Numbered from the stretch's first letter, positions 35,870 through 45,287 are shown. The stretch: 64,000 bases of DNA from Anaerosolibacter carboniphilus (GCF_014205875.1 NZ_JACHEN010000003.1:150058-214057); one strand, 5' to 3'. Numbers and translations: made by a program. The notes: generated by a model from the letters alone, not told the origin.

Positions 35870-37243
35870 CTAAAACATCGTATTTACCTTAACCCTTGAC
35901 ATCAATACTACCGTCTCAACGTGAGGGGTGTGGGGGAACATATCCATGACCTTTACCTTGTCTACCCTGTACCCTGCTTGTTGGGCATCTTTTAAATTTT
36001 CTGCCAGAGTCTTAGGGTTACAGGATACATAGATGATCTCCGGTGCTTTATACCTCATTATCTTCTGTAATGCCTTTGGATGCACACCTACCCTTGGTGG
36101 ATCAAGAATGATGATATCTGGTTTTGCTTTTAGTTCATCAATCTTCTTCAATACATCCCCAGCGAGGAATGTGCAGTTGTCTAAACCGTTCATCTTTGCA
36201 TTCTTATTGGCTGCTTCTACGGCTTCTTCAATAAGCTCGATGCCAATCACTTTTTTTGCCTTTTTCGCTACGATTTGTCCAATCGTTCCCGTACCGCTGT
36301 AGAGATCAAATATGGTCTTATTATCAGCATTTCCCATGAAATCCAGGACCATACTATAGAGTTTTTCTGCTCCAAGAGAATTTGTTTGGAAGAAGGAAAA
36401 GGCAGAGATCTTAAACCTCAAGCCTAGAATCTCCTCTGTAAAATAGTCCTGCCCCCATAAAATATCAGTTCTTTCACTGATAACCACATCCGAAATATTA
36501 TCATTAAAGGTATGGAGAATACCCACCAATTTACCTTCTAGATCAAGTTCTTTGATTAATTTCACCCATTCATCCATATCAAATTGGATCTGGGTAGAGG
36601 TAACGATATTGACCAAAGTCTCTCCTGTTCGCTTTGCCTTCCGTATAATAAAATGTCTTAGGTATCCTTCATGGGATTTGCTATTGTATTTGGAAACACC
36701 TTTATTTTTGAAATATTCCAAGGTCGTTCTAAGAATTTGGTTAAAATCCTCATCGGCAATTTTACACTGGTCTACTGTCACAACGGAATTAAACTTCCCC
36801 TTTTCATGCATACCTAGCGTTAGCTCCCCACCCCGCTCTGCATCGCCAAAAGAGTACTCCATCTTATTTCGATAAGCAAATTCCTCAGGGCTGCCTTCAA
36901 TTCCCAGGAAGGTATAATCTTCGATTCCCGCAGCACCCAATAATCTCTTTACCTGCTCTTCCTTCATTTCCAACTGTTTTTCATAAGTTAAGGTTTGGTG
37001 GGCACATCCACCACATATTCCATAGTGGGCGCAGAAGGACTCCTGTTCCACAGGTGATCGTTCTATGATTTCCTGAACTTTCCCTTCTGCATAATCTTCT
37101 CTAACCTTATTAATCATCACCTTTACCGTTTGTCCTGGAAGGGCATTTTTTATATACACAGGTTTTCCTTCATGATAAGCAATACCCTTGGAAGGAAACT
37201 CTACCTCTTCAATTTTCAATTCTAGCAAATCTCTTTTTTTCAT
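35870..37243 (-). CDS. rlmD: 23S rRNA (uracil-5-)-methyltransferase, RumA/RlmD family
   Basis: 457 residues from ATG 37243 after AAAGGAGG. An N-terminal TRAM domain (10-65) is followed by the [4Fe-4S] cluster motif CAHYGICGGC (C71, C77, C80; fourth Cys in VDQCKI). The SAM domain has FDLYSGTGTIGQ, ILDPPRVGVHP and the catalytic YVSCNPKT. Firmicutes RlmCD and E. coli RlmD share this architecture and make m5U in 23S rRNA; the exact target cannot be told from sequence. It marks the return to chromosomal genes. Confidence 0.88.
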   Translation of the reverse strand: MKKRDLLELKIEEVEFPSKGIAYHEGKPVYIKNALPGQTVKVMINKVREDYAEGKVQEIIERSPVEQESFCAHYGICGGCAHQTLTYEKQLEMKEEQVKRLLGAAGIEDYTFLGIEGSPEEFAYRNKMEYSFGDAERGGELTLGMHEKGKFNSVVTVDQCKIADEDFNQILRTTLEYFKNKGVSKYNSKSHEGYLRHFIIRKAKRTGETLVNIVTSTQIQFDMDEWVKLIKELDLEGKLVGILHTFNDNISDVVISERTDILWGQDYFTEEILGLRFKISAFSFFQTNSLGAEKLYSMVLDFMGNADNKTIFDLYSGTGTIGQIVAKKAKKVIGIELIEEAVEAANKNAKMNGLDNCTFLAGDVLKKIDELKAKPDIIILDPPRVGVHPKALQKIMRYKAPEIIYVSCNPKTLAENLKDAQQAGYRVDKVKVMDMFPHTPHVETVVLMSRVKVNTMF

Positions 37244-37278
37244 CCAAGCCACTCCTCCTTTGTTCATAGATGCCATTC

Positions 37279-37923
37279 TCAAATCATCTGGCATTTCACC
37301 TTGTTTTGATAGATTTCTTTTTCCATCCTGTCGATGACATCCAATATTTGCAGTCTTACAAAAGGAAAATTCGCCCGATCAGCATAATCTTTCAGATCTT
37401 TTTTGTAAGCCTTCAGTATTCTTTTATACGCCTTTTTTCTTTCTTCCTCTTTCAATCTTTTGTTCTGTAAGTGTTGCATTTCATGAAGTACTCTTTTATC
37501 CAACAGATCAGCATCTTGAACGACCTTTGCCTCAATAGAAGCTGTGGGTGTTTCTCCTTTTCGATTGTGTAGTCGAATACACTCTATCACTTGGCGGGTA
37601 AAGGCTTGCCCATATCCTTTTTGTTCCAAATAGCCCTTAGCAATGACAGCGCCTGTTTCTTCATGATTGGCATCATCTGCGATTTTAGCAATATCATGGA
37701 GGATTACTGCCATCTCCACAACCTCTTTGCTGCAGACCACCTTGCCAAGAATCTCCCTAGCATGATAGAGTACAGTCATTGTATGGTTGAAACGTCCCTC
37801 TGCGCTATGTCGAAAAGCCTCTTTTGTATTCCTCTTTCTTTTTATCCTTAACTCATCCTCTTTTAATTGCTGGTATAAGTAGTCTAACGCTTCCTGTTGT
37901 TCTTTTTTTAAAATTAAGATCAT
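37279..37923 (-). CDS. HD-domain hydrolase
   Basis: 214 residues. The HD metal site is visible: RFNHTMTVLYHA, then VILHDIAKI, an H around RLHNRKGE and a later D in VVQDADLLDK. The C-terminal part is basic and helical (LQNKRLKEEERKKAYKRIL). HD proteins of this size are phosphohydrolases of nucleotides or unknown substrates. It lies between the two rRNA methyltransferase genes on the same strand. Substrate unknown. Confidence 0.8.
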   Translation of the reverse strand: MILILKKEQQEALDYLYQQLKEDELRIKRKRNTKEAFRHSAEGRFNHTMTVLYHAREILGKVVCSKEVVEMAVILHDIAKIADDANHEETGAVIAKGYLEQKGYGQAFTRQVIECIRLHNRKGETPTASIEAKVVQDADLLDKRVLHEMQHLQNKRLKEEERKKAYKRILKAYKKDLKDYADRANFPFVRLQILDVIDRMEKEIYQNKVKCQMI

Positions 37924-37948
37924 ATTTCTTCACCACTTTACGAAAGGA

Positions 37949-39319
37949 TTAAATACCCGTCCATCTTAGGCCTTTGGGATAATGATTTTTCAATACTCCC
38001 TCTGCCAGTTTACCCCACCCCAAAGAGTAACCCTCCACATGAACAAGATTCCACCCCTTATTCCCATCTATGCTAAGAGCCTCGCCTTTCAGATAGCCAA
38101 GAAGCCGATCATCTTCTAGGCCGAGGCTAATATTATATTTGCAATCTTCCCTGGTTAAAGATAGGGCCAAGGCATGGGATGGCTCAAATCTACTTTTCTT
38201 GATAGCTCCCAAATGCCATCCAGGTCTGAGGACTTTTAGATTTTCTAAGGGCACCATCTCCCTAGGTATAATATATAATTGCTCCCCAAATAATATGTAT
38301 TGCCCTTCTGGGGTTTTATTTAAATAGGCTTCCCCAAAGTCAAAATAATCCTTCAGCAGCTTACGATCCACTGACTTTGTCAGGGTTTTTATTTTTCCAG
38401 GATCCTCTCCATCAGTTTTGGTTAGCACTGCCACAAAGTGACCTTCTCCCTTTAGGTGATGGGGCCACAATCGTATCGTTTTTTCAATGGACGCATTGGA
38501 TGTTCCAACCCACTCTTTTCTTCCCGACTTAAAGCCTTCATAGAAAACTGCGTCTTCAACGGAATATTCTGGGTGTCTCTTTAAAAACAGGTCAATGACC
38601 CCTTCATTCTCCTCTGGTGCAAATGTACATGTCGAATATACCAATCTTCCCCCTGGCATCAGCATCTTCCCTGCTTCCTCCAATATTTGAAGCTGACGGC
38701 TGGCACACAGGGCCACATTCTCTAAACTCCATTCTTCACAAGCCTCTGGATCCTTTCGAAACATACCTTCACCAGAGCATGGGGCATCCACCAAAATCCT
38801 ATGAAAATATCCGGGGAATCGCTGAGCTAACTTTTCAGGAGTTTCATTGGTTACCACACAGTTTCTGATTCCCATCCGCTCTACATTTTGAGCGAGGATC
38901 TTTGCTCTGGCTGGATGGATTTCATTGGCAAGCAAGAAGCCTTCATGCTTTAATCTGGCTCCAACATGGGTGGATTTCCCTCCAGGTGCTCCACATAGAT
39001 CTAAAATCCTTTCTCCTGGCTGGGGATCTAGGGTGCCTCCTACCGCCATGGCACTAGGCTCTTGAATATAGTATAAGCCAGCCTCATGAAAGGCATGCTT
39101 GCCTGGTCTTTCATTGGAAGGATAATAAAATCCCTCTTCTACCCATGGAATTTGCTCCAATTGAAACATATTTTGTTTTAAAAAATCTTCTACAGATACT
39201 TTTAATGTGTTTACACGCAGTCCTTGTAATTTGTTTTCTTCATAACTGGCAACAAAAGCTTCATATTCATTCTTCAACAAAGCCTGCATTTTTTCTAAAA
39301 AATCTTTTGGCAAATTCAT
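37949..39319 (-). CDS. rRNA (cytosine-5) methyltransferase, RsmF/NOP2 family
   Basis: 456 residues. SAM motif ILDLCGAPGGKSTH (about 105-118), motif IV DAPCSGEGMFRKDP and motif VI STCTFAPEENEG with the two conserved Cys. The 150-residue C-terminal extension (RWTGI end) matches Firmicutes RsmF-type proteins that carry a PUA-like tail, which methylate 16S rRNA. It lies 25 nt before the HD gene, probably one operon. Confidence 0.88.
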   Translation of the reverse strand: MNLPKDFLEKMQALLKNEYEAFVASYEENKLQGLRVNTLKVSVEDFLKQNMFQLEQIPWVEEGFYYPSNERPGKHAFHEAGLYYIQEPSAMAVGGTLDPQPGERILDLCGAPGGKSTHVGARLKHEGFLLANEIHPARAKILAQNVERMGIRNCVVTNETPEKLAQRFPGYFHRILVDAPCSGEGMFRKDPEACEEWSLENVALCASRQLQILEEAGKMLMPGGRLVYSTCTFAPEENEGVIDLFLKRHPEYSVEDAVFYEGFKSGRKEWVGTSNASIEKTIRLWPHHLKGEGHFVAVLTKTDGEDPGKIKTLTKSVDRKLLKDYFDFGEAYLNKTPEGQYILFGEQLYIIPREMVPLENLKVLRPGWHLGAIKKSRFEPSHALALSLTREDCKYNISLGLEDDRLLGYLKGEALSIDGNKGWNLVHVEGYSLGWGKLAEGVLKNHYPKGLRWTGI

Positions 39320-39421
39320 CGATTGATCACCCCAATATTTCTACCTAATTCTATTTTCCTATCATTCTACCTTGAATATGCACTTTCCAAAACATTTATA
39401 AAGCCGAGTGTATACTCGGCT

Positions 39422-40066
39422 TTAGGCTATTTCTTCGTAATCCTCGATATATTTGTCTGCCAATGCGCAGATATCGTGCTTATATGGGAAAGAATGCTCA
39501 TCAGCAATGGCAACGACTTGCATACCTGCTCGCTTCCCTGCCAAAACACCAGCATAGGTATCCTCGAAAACAAGACATTGTTCAGGGGCAACCTGCAAAT
39601 CTTCAGCTACTTTTAAAAACACATCGGGATAGGGTTTTCCCTTTTCCACCTCACAGGAGGTTCGGATGGAATCAAAATAATGAAGAATATTGTGTTTTTT
39701 TAAAACTGCCTCCGCCAAATCCCTAGCATTGCTTGTACCTATACCTATCTTGATATTGTTTTCTTTCAGTAAAGTCAAGAAAGGAACCACACCTTTTTTT
39801 AACGAGATCCTTCTGGCATAAAAATCTTCTGCCATGCCTAACCACTCTTCTTTAATTTCCTCGATCGTATCTGGCAAAGAAAATCTTTCCTTAAAATAAT
39901 GGGCTGTTTCCGTAAAGCTCATACCCTCTATTTCCTTTTGTAAGTCCTCAGGCAGGTATAAGCCTCTTTTTTCTAAATAGTCGATATCGATCTGTGTCCA
40001 AATCCACATAGAATCTACAAGGGTTCCGTCTAAATCGAATATGACACCTTGAATACTATTAAACAT
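39422..40066 (-). CDS. HAD-family phosphatase (beta-phosphoglucomutase-like)
   Basis: 214 residues. HAD motif I FDLDGTLVDSM (10-20), motif II IGIGTSNAR, motif III Lys in KGKPYPDV, motif IV EDTYAGVLA. The helical cap between 20 and 80 places it in subfamily I, like beta-phosphoglucomutase and sugar phosphatases. The substrate is not determinable. It is the last gene of this chromosomal block before the surface-protein region. Confidence 0.88.
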   Translation of the reverse strand: MFNSIQGVIFDLDGTLVDSMWIWTQIDIDYLEKRGLYLPEDLQKEIEGMSFTETAHYFKERFSLPDTIEEIKEEWLGMAEDFYARRISLKKGVVPFLTLLKENNIKIGIGTSNARDLAEAVLKKHNILHYFDSIRTSCEVEKGKPYPDVFLKVAEDLQVAPEQCLVFEDTYAGVLAGKRAGMQVVAIADEHSFPYKHDICALADKYIEDYEEIA

Positions 40067-40276
40067 TACGAATCCCCCTTCGCTCGCCCTAGGTCATTTT
40101 GTTTCATATCTAGGTTACCATATCTATTCTCCTTGATCAATAAAATTAGAAATTCTTCTGTAGATTATAAATATCTGTATCGGATTGAATTTGTAAAGAC
40201 AAGGGTTTGAGGTATCAAAAATGATGCCACTTGGGATTTTTCATCTCATTGATATGATATTTTAGCTTTAATGATG

Positions 40277-40305
40277 CACATTTTCTATCGTCTTACATAT
40301 TATTG
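40277..40305 (+). promoter_or_regulatory. Sigma-K/E-like promoter, cassette copy 1
   Basis: CAC at 40277-40279 and CATATTAT at 40296-40303 with 16 nt between. The same CAC-N16-CATA arrangement precedes all four small hydrophobic genes. CATAnnnT is the sigma-E/K -10 style. A following TGTAGTGCC is also conserved. Confidence 0.55.
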
Positions 40306-40349
40306 TAGTGCCCAAGCCCCATGGACATTTGAAATGGGAGGTGCCCTAT

Positions 40350-40547
40350 ATGAATAACCAGATGAGCCAACAATACTATCCACCACATTGCCACGGTCAA
40401 GATTTTGACTGGGTGTTCCTTTTGATAATAGTCATTTTACTATTATTATTAGGAGTTGGTATCTTTGATGGCGAAGATGATAATGATTTCATATTGATCA
40501 TTATCATTATCATCGTGCTATTTGTATTCTTTGGTTGTGGATTATAG
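40350..40547 (+). CDS. Small Ile/Leu-rich membrane protein, cassette A copy 1
   Basis: 65 residues from ATG 40350 after GGGAGG. An N-terminal Gln/Tyr/His-rich stretch (MNNQMSQQYYPPHCHGQDF) is followed by two hydrophobic segments of Ile/Leu (VFLLIIVILLLLLGVG and LIIIIIIVLFVFFGCG) around an acidic GEDDND turn. The shape recalls tiny sporulation membrane proteins such as the YjcZ type, but I cannot name the family. The gene and its downstream hairpin are identical at nucleotide level to copy 2. The sigma-K-like promoter suggests sporulation expression. Confidence 0.8.
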   Translation: MNNQMSQQYYPPHCHGQDFDWVFLLIIVILLLLLGVGIFDGEDDNDFILIIIIIIVLFVFFGCGL

Positions 40548-40654
40548 GAATAATTGAAGCTGGGGGAAACCCCAGCTTTCAAACTAAACTTCAGATTTCG
40601 CAGTGTAAATAACGAAAGTGTTAATCTACAAAATAGTGGAAGGGAGGAAAGAAA

Positions 40655-41341
40655 ATGATAAGATCTACACAGGTAACCCCTCACTGTAATAGTCTTAAAA
40701 TAGAAAATTCTTATAATGGATCTGTAGAAAATCCTTATTATAGACCTATGGAAAACCCTTATTATAATACTCCTGTAGAAAATCCTTATAATAGATCTAT
40801 ATATTTTACTCAAAAACCAAACTATCCAGCTAATTCGAATAGTGTAATTAGTATTAACATAACACTAGAACACCTATTAACTATAGTAGTTGTTTTTATA
40901 GTGTTATTTGCTAAAGGAGAGAATTTGAATACAAAAGATTTTATAAATAAACATAGCATGGATATAGGAAAGATACTCAATATATTAGGAATTTTTAAGA
41001 CAGAGGAAAGTAATTCTGATATGAGTCCAATAATGAATATGTTAAGCAAAATTAAAACTAAAGGAGGTCATCCTATAGTGCCCGATAAAAATATAAATCC
41101 TACTAATCTGATAGATATAATAAAACAAGCTGTTGAAATAGCAAATGAACTAAAAAAAGATCCAAGTATAGTAGATACTATAAAAAGCTCCAAAGAAAAA
41201 GTTGACACGAATACAATTGAAAATATAACAAATAAATTAAAAAATTCAGACGAGAACAAGAATATCGATCCTAGCAAGCTTGAAAGTATAGTAGAGCAAG
41301 CTGTTGTAATAGCAAATGAACTAAAGAAAAATAACGTATAA
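40655..41341 (+). CDS. NPYY-repeat protein, cassette A
   Basis: 228 residues after GGGAGG. The N-terminus carries short repeats of (V/M)ENPYY/NPYN type near 22-50. A hydrophobic segment follows (LTIVVVFIVLFA, about 83-96), then two related segments of about 55 residues each ending VEIANELKKDPS and VVIANELKKNNV. I do not recognise the family. The paralogue at 61840-62508 has the same layout. It lies between two copies of the small hydrophobic gene, suggesting a spore- or envelope-surface cluster. Confidence 0.75.
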   Translation: MIRSTQVTPHCNSLKIENSYNGSVENPYYRPMENPYYNTPVENPYNRSIYFTQKPNYPANSNSVISINITLEHLLTIVVVFIVLFAKGENLNTKDFINKHSMDIGKILNILGIFKTEESNSDMSPIMNMLSKIKTKGGHPIVPDKNINPTNLIDIIKQAVEIANELKKDPSIVDTIKSSKEKVDTNTIENITNKLKNSDENKNIDPSKLESIVEQAVVIANELKKNNV

Positions 41342-41345
41342 CAAC

Positions 41346-41392
41346 CTAAAAAGACCATCTGGTATTCATTATCAGATGGTTTTTTTAAACAT
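41346..41392 (+). terminator. Terminator after NPYY-repeat gene
   Basis: AAAAAGACCATCTG pairs with CAGATGGTTTTTTT around a short loop, directly after the stop. The equivalent gene in the inverted cassette has the same hairpin (61797-61840). Confidence 0.8.
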
Positions 41393-41409
41393 TTTAAAGT
41401 ACAATGACG

Positions 41410-41438
41410 CACCTTTTAGGTTGTCCTACATATTAATG
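41410..41438 (+). promoter_or_regulatory. Sigma-K/E-like promoter, cassette copy 2
   Basis: CAC at 41410-41412, 16 nt, then CATATTAATGTAG at 41429. The TACATATTAATGTA part is also palindromic. The leader up to the ATG is closely similar to that of copy 3 rather than copy 1. Confidence 0.55.
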
Positions 41439-41483
41439 TAGTGCCAGGGGGGCCTGGGACATCCTATAAAGCGAGGTGTCTGT

Positions 41484-41681
41484 ATGAATAACCAGATGAG
41501 CCAACAATACTATCCACCACATTGCCACGGTCAAGATTTTGACTGGGTGTTCCTTTTGATAATAGTCATTTTACTATTATTATTAGGAGTTGGTATCTTT
41601 GATGGCGAAGATGATAATGATTTCATATTGATCATTATCATTATCATCGTGCTATTTGTATTCTTTGGTTGTGGATTATAG
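41484..41681 (+). CDS. Small Ile/Leu-rich membrane protein, cassette A copy 2
   Basis: 65 residues, amino-acid and nucleotide identical to copy 1; the identity runs from the ATG through the stop and into the hairpin (229 nt). GCGAGGTG precedes the start. It has the same two Ile/Leu segments around an acidic turn. Its upstream leader differs from copy 1 but matches copy 3, so the coding part has apparently been homogenised by gene conversion. Confidence 0.8.
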   Translation: MNNQMSQQYYPPHCHGQDFDWVFLLIIVILLLLLGVGIFDGEDDNDFILIIIIIIVLFVFFGCGL

Positions 41682-41683
41682 GA

Positions 41684-41722
41684 ATAATTGAAGCTGGGGG
41701 AAACCCCAGCTTCAATTATTCT
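41684..41722. terminator. Long perfect hairpin after copy 2
   Basis: GAATAATTGAAGCTGGGG pairs with its complement around a GAAA loop. The core GAAGCTGGGG/CCCCAGCTT also ends copies 1, 3 and 4. It can work in both directions. Confidence 0.75.
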
Positions 41723-41885
41723 AGATGCAAAGCCAATGACCGTTTTGGTGCTAAATAGATAAATTTCTCTTGCCCACAGAAAAATCATCATCCTTGAGAA
41801 ATATTGTTTTCTCTGGAAGGTGATTCTAGTCATACTTTTTTTAGAAAAAGACAAACTTTATTACAACTTACATCTTCCATTGTAA

Positions 41886-43439
41886 TTATTTCTCTATCCT
41901 GTTTCTTCCATTATTTTTTGCTTTATATAATAGATCGTCGGCCTTTTTCACTATTTCTAACGCATTCTCATCTTTCCACTCCGTAACCCCTCCGCTAATG
42001 GTGATCTTTAGCTCCTCTTCCTGCCACTGAAGGCATTCCACCCGCTGACGTATCTTATCTGCCAGTATAAAGCTTTGCTCAAGCATGGTTTCCGGCAAAA
42101 TTATCATGAATTCCTCTCCACCATAACGACCTACGATATCAATGCTTCTTAGACTATTCCTAATGAATGCAGCCAATTTCGATAACACTTGATCACCAAC
42201 TTGGTGTCCATATTTATCATTTACTGCTTTAAAATGATCAATATCTACCATAATCACCGATAATCGTTTGCCGTATCGTCTAGCTTCCTTGATTTCCTGA
42301 TCTAAGCGGTCATACATATACTTATGATTGTATACCTTTGTCAGACCATCCACCATGGAGATTTTCTTCATCTCTGACATTACATGATGCAAGTTGGCTA
42401 CCATATGATTAAACTTCATATTTAATTCTGCAATCTCATCATTTCCCTGGCAATAGCTCTGAACTTGTAAATCTCCTTTTTCAACAGCTTCCATATAATC
42501 CATGATTCTTCTAATTCTTCCGACCACCGTGTGGGAGAAAAATATACCTACAAGAACTGCCGCCAGACCGCTAATCACACCGATAGAAATCGTTCGTTGC
42601 CGAATTGGCTCAATCTCCTTTTCTAACGTTTCCTTTGGCATCAGCGCCACTAGTTGCCATTCTGTTTTGGGAATCATCATATAGCTTATGAACATTCCCT
42701 TTCCATCTGCGATGGTATAAAACGCACCCTTCTCCATGTCGAGGGAAGAATACCACATCTGTGACGTCATATCTTTTCCTAATGCATCCTCATCTGGATG
42801 GGCGATGATCTGTCCTCTTTTGTCTAGAATCATCACAAACCCGCCTTCACCCAGATTCGTTCCTTTTACCGCCTTTGAAAGCTGTTGGAGGGAGGTGTTG
42901 ATTGCAAATACCCCTATCACTTCTCCATTATGATCTTCTATGGTCTTGGAAGCACTGATCACCTTCTCATGAGTAACCAACTCTTCATAGGGTTCACTCC
43001 AAACAATCTTTCCTTTTTCCTTCATAGCAGCTATATACCAAGGGCGTATGCTAGGATCATACCTATCCGGTGGCTGCCACTCTGGAACGATATAAAATCT
43101 TCCATTGCTCGTCCCTATAAATACATGCCAAAGGTCTGAATTTAATCTGCGTATAATATTCCAGTCATCCATCCCAACCAAAACATCCCTTTCCATCGTC
43201 AGGGATTCTAGCAGTTTCTGATCACTTGAAAATATATCTATGGCTAATTCTATTTCCTCCATGTAGTGATGTATAAAATAATCATTCATATGTTCTATGG
43301 TTCTAAGGTTTGCTGCATTCAGCTCTTCTATCAATATCTCTTTCGCTTTTTCATAAGATAAGGATCCCAACATATAGATAGGAATGCTGATCAATATAAA
43401 CATTGTAAGGCTCATTTTCATCTTAATACCCATCTTCAT
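41886..43439 (-). CDS. Diguanylate cyclase with extracytoplasmic dCACHE and HAMP domains
   Basis: 517 residues from ATG 43439 after GAGAGGGG. Membrane segments near 10-30 and 280-300 flank a ligand-binding dCACHE domain (IRPWYIAAMKEKGKIVWSEPY, DHNGEVIGVFAINTSL). A HAMP region follows, then a GGDEF domain with GRYGGEEF. The full active motif GGEEF predicts c-di-GMP synthesis. LSVIMVDIDHFKAVNDKYGHQVGD is the family signature for the metal site. It lies alone, convergent to the inserted cassette. Confidence 0.9.
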   Translation of the reverse strand: MKMGIKMKMSLTMFILISIPIYMLGSLSYEKAKEILIEELNAANLRTIEHMNDYFIHHYMEEIELAIDIFSSDQKLLESLTMERDVLVGMDDWNIIRRLNSDLWHVFIGTSNGRFYIVPEWQPPDRYDPSIRPWYIAAMKEKGKIVWSEPYEELVTHEKVISASKTIEDHNGEVIGVFAINTSLQQLSKAVKGTNLGEGGFVMILDKRGQIIAHPDEDALGKDMTSQMWYSSLDMEKGAFYTIADGKGMFISYMMIPKTEWQLVALMPKETLEKEIEPIRQRTISIGVISGLAAVLVGIFFSHTVVGRIRRIMDYMEAVEKGDLQVQSYCQGNDEIAELNMKFNHMVANLHHVMSEMKKISMVDGLTKVYNHKYMYDRLDQEIKEARRYGKRLSVIMVDIDHFKAVNDKYGHQVGDQVLSKLAAFIRNSLRSIDIVGRYGGEEFMIILPETMLEQSFILADKIRQRVECLQWQEEELKITISGGVTEWKDENALEIVKKADDLLYKAKNNGRNRIEK

Positions 43440-43610
43440 TGGTATGTCCCCTCTCAACATTTATGCCTTTCGGTCTTAAACTCTATTCTTTAGGAAAATG
43501 TTTATTCCAAAAGAATTATTTTATATATACCTATGCCTACTATAACTAAACATATAAAAACTTTTTCTATAAAGGAAAATGCTGCATTGAAATGCAGCAT
43601 CCGTCTTTTA

Positions 43611-44036
43611 TTAAAAATCTTTGTTTTTCAGTTTATCCGCTCTCTCTGTAGCTCTCTGTAGTAAGGCATTTTTGTTGACAATCCATCTTTCATGACTGCC
43701 GCTACCAATCCTGCCGATCTCATCATACGCAGTCATATCAAATACAATTTTTACGCCATCGAAGGATTTCACTTCAACCTTTACACTGACTGTTGCTCCC
43801 AACCCAGTTGGCTTTTCATGCTCAATCTGAATCATTTTTCCAACAGTAATAATACCTTCTGGAAGCTTATCGTCCACCATCTTTACGGCTCCTTCAATCA
43901 TCAAAGCAACCAAGGATGGTGTAGCCAATAAATTTTCTAACCTTCCACTACCATAGTTTAATGCAGTGTCCTCCTCCTTGATTTCTTTCTGAATAACGAT
44001 GAAAGCACCTTTCTGAATTTTAGGAAGTTCTAACAT
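43611..44036 (-). CDS. FlK-like hotdog thioesterase
   Basis: 141 residues from ATG 44036, 8 nt after AAAGGGG. Single hotdog domain with the FlK catalytic set visible: Thr in LATPSLVALMIE, Glu in MIEGA and His in IEHEKPTGLG. FlK hydrolyses fluoroacetyl-CoA; most homologues in Clostridia have unknown acyl-CoA substrates. No neighbouring pathway gene. A weak monocistronic leader precedes it. Confidence 0.8.
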   Translation of the reverse strand: MLELPKIQKGAFIVIQKEIKEEDTALNYGSGRLENLLATPSLVALMIEGAVKMVDDKLPEGIITVGKMIQIEHEKPTGLGATVSVKVEVKSFDGVKIVFDMTAYDEIGRIGSGSHERWIVNKNALLQRATERADKLKNKDF

Positions 44037-44172
44037 TGTCATCACCCCTTTATTCATTTATATTCTATATGTACCACCAAATAGAATAAATAAGCATGTA
44101 TTTGTTTATCAAGGTCTATGATGATCTCCTATAACCTATGGTAATGTGAAATGGCAGAAGAATTATACTCTG

Positions 44173-44817
44173 TTAGGATTGCAAATATATTTCAATTCTT
44201 TCCTTTCCACTACCCAAGTTATTTCTTTTTAAAGCTACTCGTCCAATCTCCCCTGTCTTTCTTAAATGAGTTCCCCCACAGGCTACTTTGGCAAAACCAT
44301 CTATTTCCCAGTATCTTCTTTCATGCTCCTCATCACTAAAGTCACTATTTATATTCAAGTTTGCGTCTACGAGATTGCTCAATTTACTTATAATCTCCGG
44401 GAATATTTCAGATATATTTCCTTTCCAATAGAAATCTAACCTTGCTTTTTCTTCAGTTATATTCGCTCCAATTTTTTCAGGATGGTTATAGTTCTGATAC
44501 ACTAATTCCAAAATAATCTCCGCTGCAAAATGTAACTTCATTAGTCTGTATCTTTTTTGCCAATCAATTTTAACCAAAACATTATCCCACGGTTTTAAAT
44601 TGTGATTTTGTTGAATGATATAGTAAATTTCTTTTCCTTCTTTTCTTGCTTCGATGACTTCATACCCACCTATCGTTCCAGAATCAGACTGTTGTCCTCC
44701 TGAGAAAGCAAAGGCAATTGTCTGGTCGAGCGTTATACAATCATTATTTACGCTTGTTACCATCGCTTTCATCTCAGTTAAATATGGATTTTCCCAAAAG
44801 AGCTTCTTAACCGCCAT
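44173..44817 (-). CDS. Alanyl-tRNA editing protein AlaX-like
   Basis: 214 residues from ATG 44817 after GAGGG; ATG 44820 is as likely. It resembles the AlaRS editing domain: FSGGQQSDSGTI, RYRLMKLHFAAEIIL, and the zinc motif VACGGTHLRKTGEIG. The first metal motif is HFAAE rather than HxxxH, so one His ligand is replaced by Glu. AlaX hydrolyses Ser-tRNA(Ala) or Gly-tRNA(Ala). The ending IGRVALKRNNLGSGKERIEI is family-typical. Confidence 0.82.
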   Translation of the reverse strand: MAVKKLFWENPYLTEMKAMVTSVNNDCITLDQTIAFAFSGGQQSDSGTIGGYEVIEARKEGKEIYYIIQQNHNLKPWDNVLVKIDWQKRYRLMKLHFAAEIILELVYQNYNHPEKIGANITEEKARLDFYWKGNISEIFPEIISKLSNLVDANLNINSDFSDEEHERRYWEIDGFAKVACGGTHLRKTGEIGRVALKRNNLGSGKERIEIYLQS

Positions 44818-45042
44818 CATTGTCCCTCATTTCTAAAGATACTCGTTGATTTATATATTTCCATATCATTTCATATATTTCCTTCAGAGCAATGAAAAGA
44901 GCTGAGTTCGTAAATTTATGTATTTTGATTGTATGCTTAGGAGCATTTTAGCCTGAATTCTTCATAATTTTTTAACCGCTTCTTCACAATATACTCACAG
45001 TTATACGTTACAATATAATTGCTGGTAAAAACCCCCCCTTAA

Positions 45043-45085
45043 ATAGTAATGTGCTCCTATTGCTGGTTGGGAGCACTTTTACTAT
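45043..45085 (+). terminator. Strong hairpin in a gene-free stretch (44821-45287)
   Basis: ATAGTAATGTGCTCC and GGGAGCACTTTTACTAT flank a short loop. No gene was found in the 467-nt interval around it. The hairpin could end a small RNA starting near 44940, but no clear promoter was seen. Confidence 0.55.
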
Positions 45086-45287
45086 TTATTTGGCTGATTT
45101 GGGTAATAAATAATTTGCAGAGATATTCAAGGAATCAAAACCCATAGATGATTTTAATTTTATATATCTAAGTCCTTATATCGTTATAAGTTCAATCTTC
45201 AATTAAATTTCAGAGTATCCTAATTTATTTATATCTAGGAGAATGTATTTAAAAGCTAAAAATATAGAAAAGAAAGGGTAGACAGCT

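Noticed and set aside
40397..40813. 138-codon minus ORF over cassette A
   Set aside because: It is the complement of the repetitive small gene and NPYY repeats (IRIFYRSII-type product) without a ribosome binding site.
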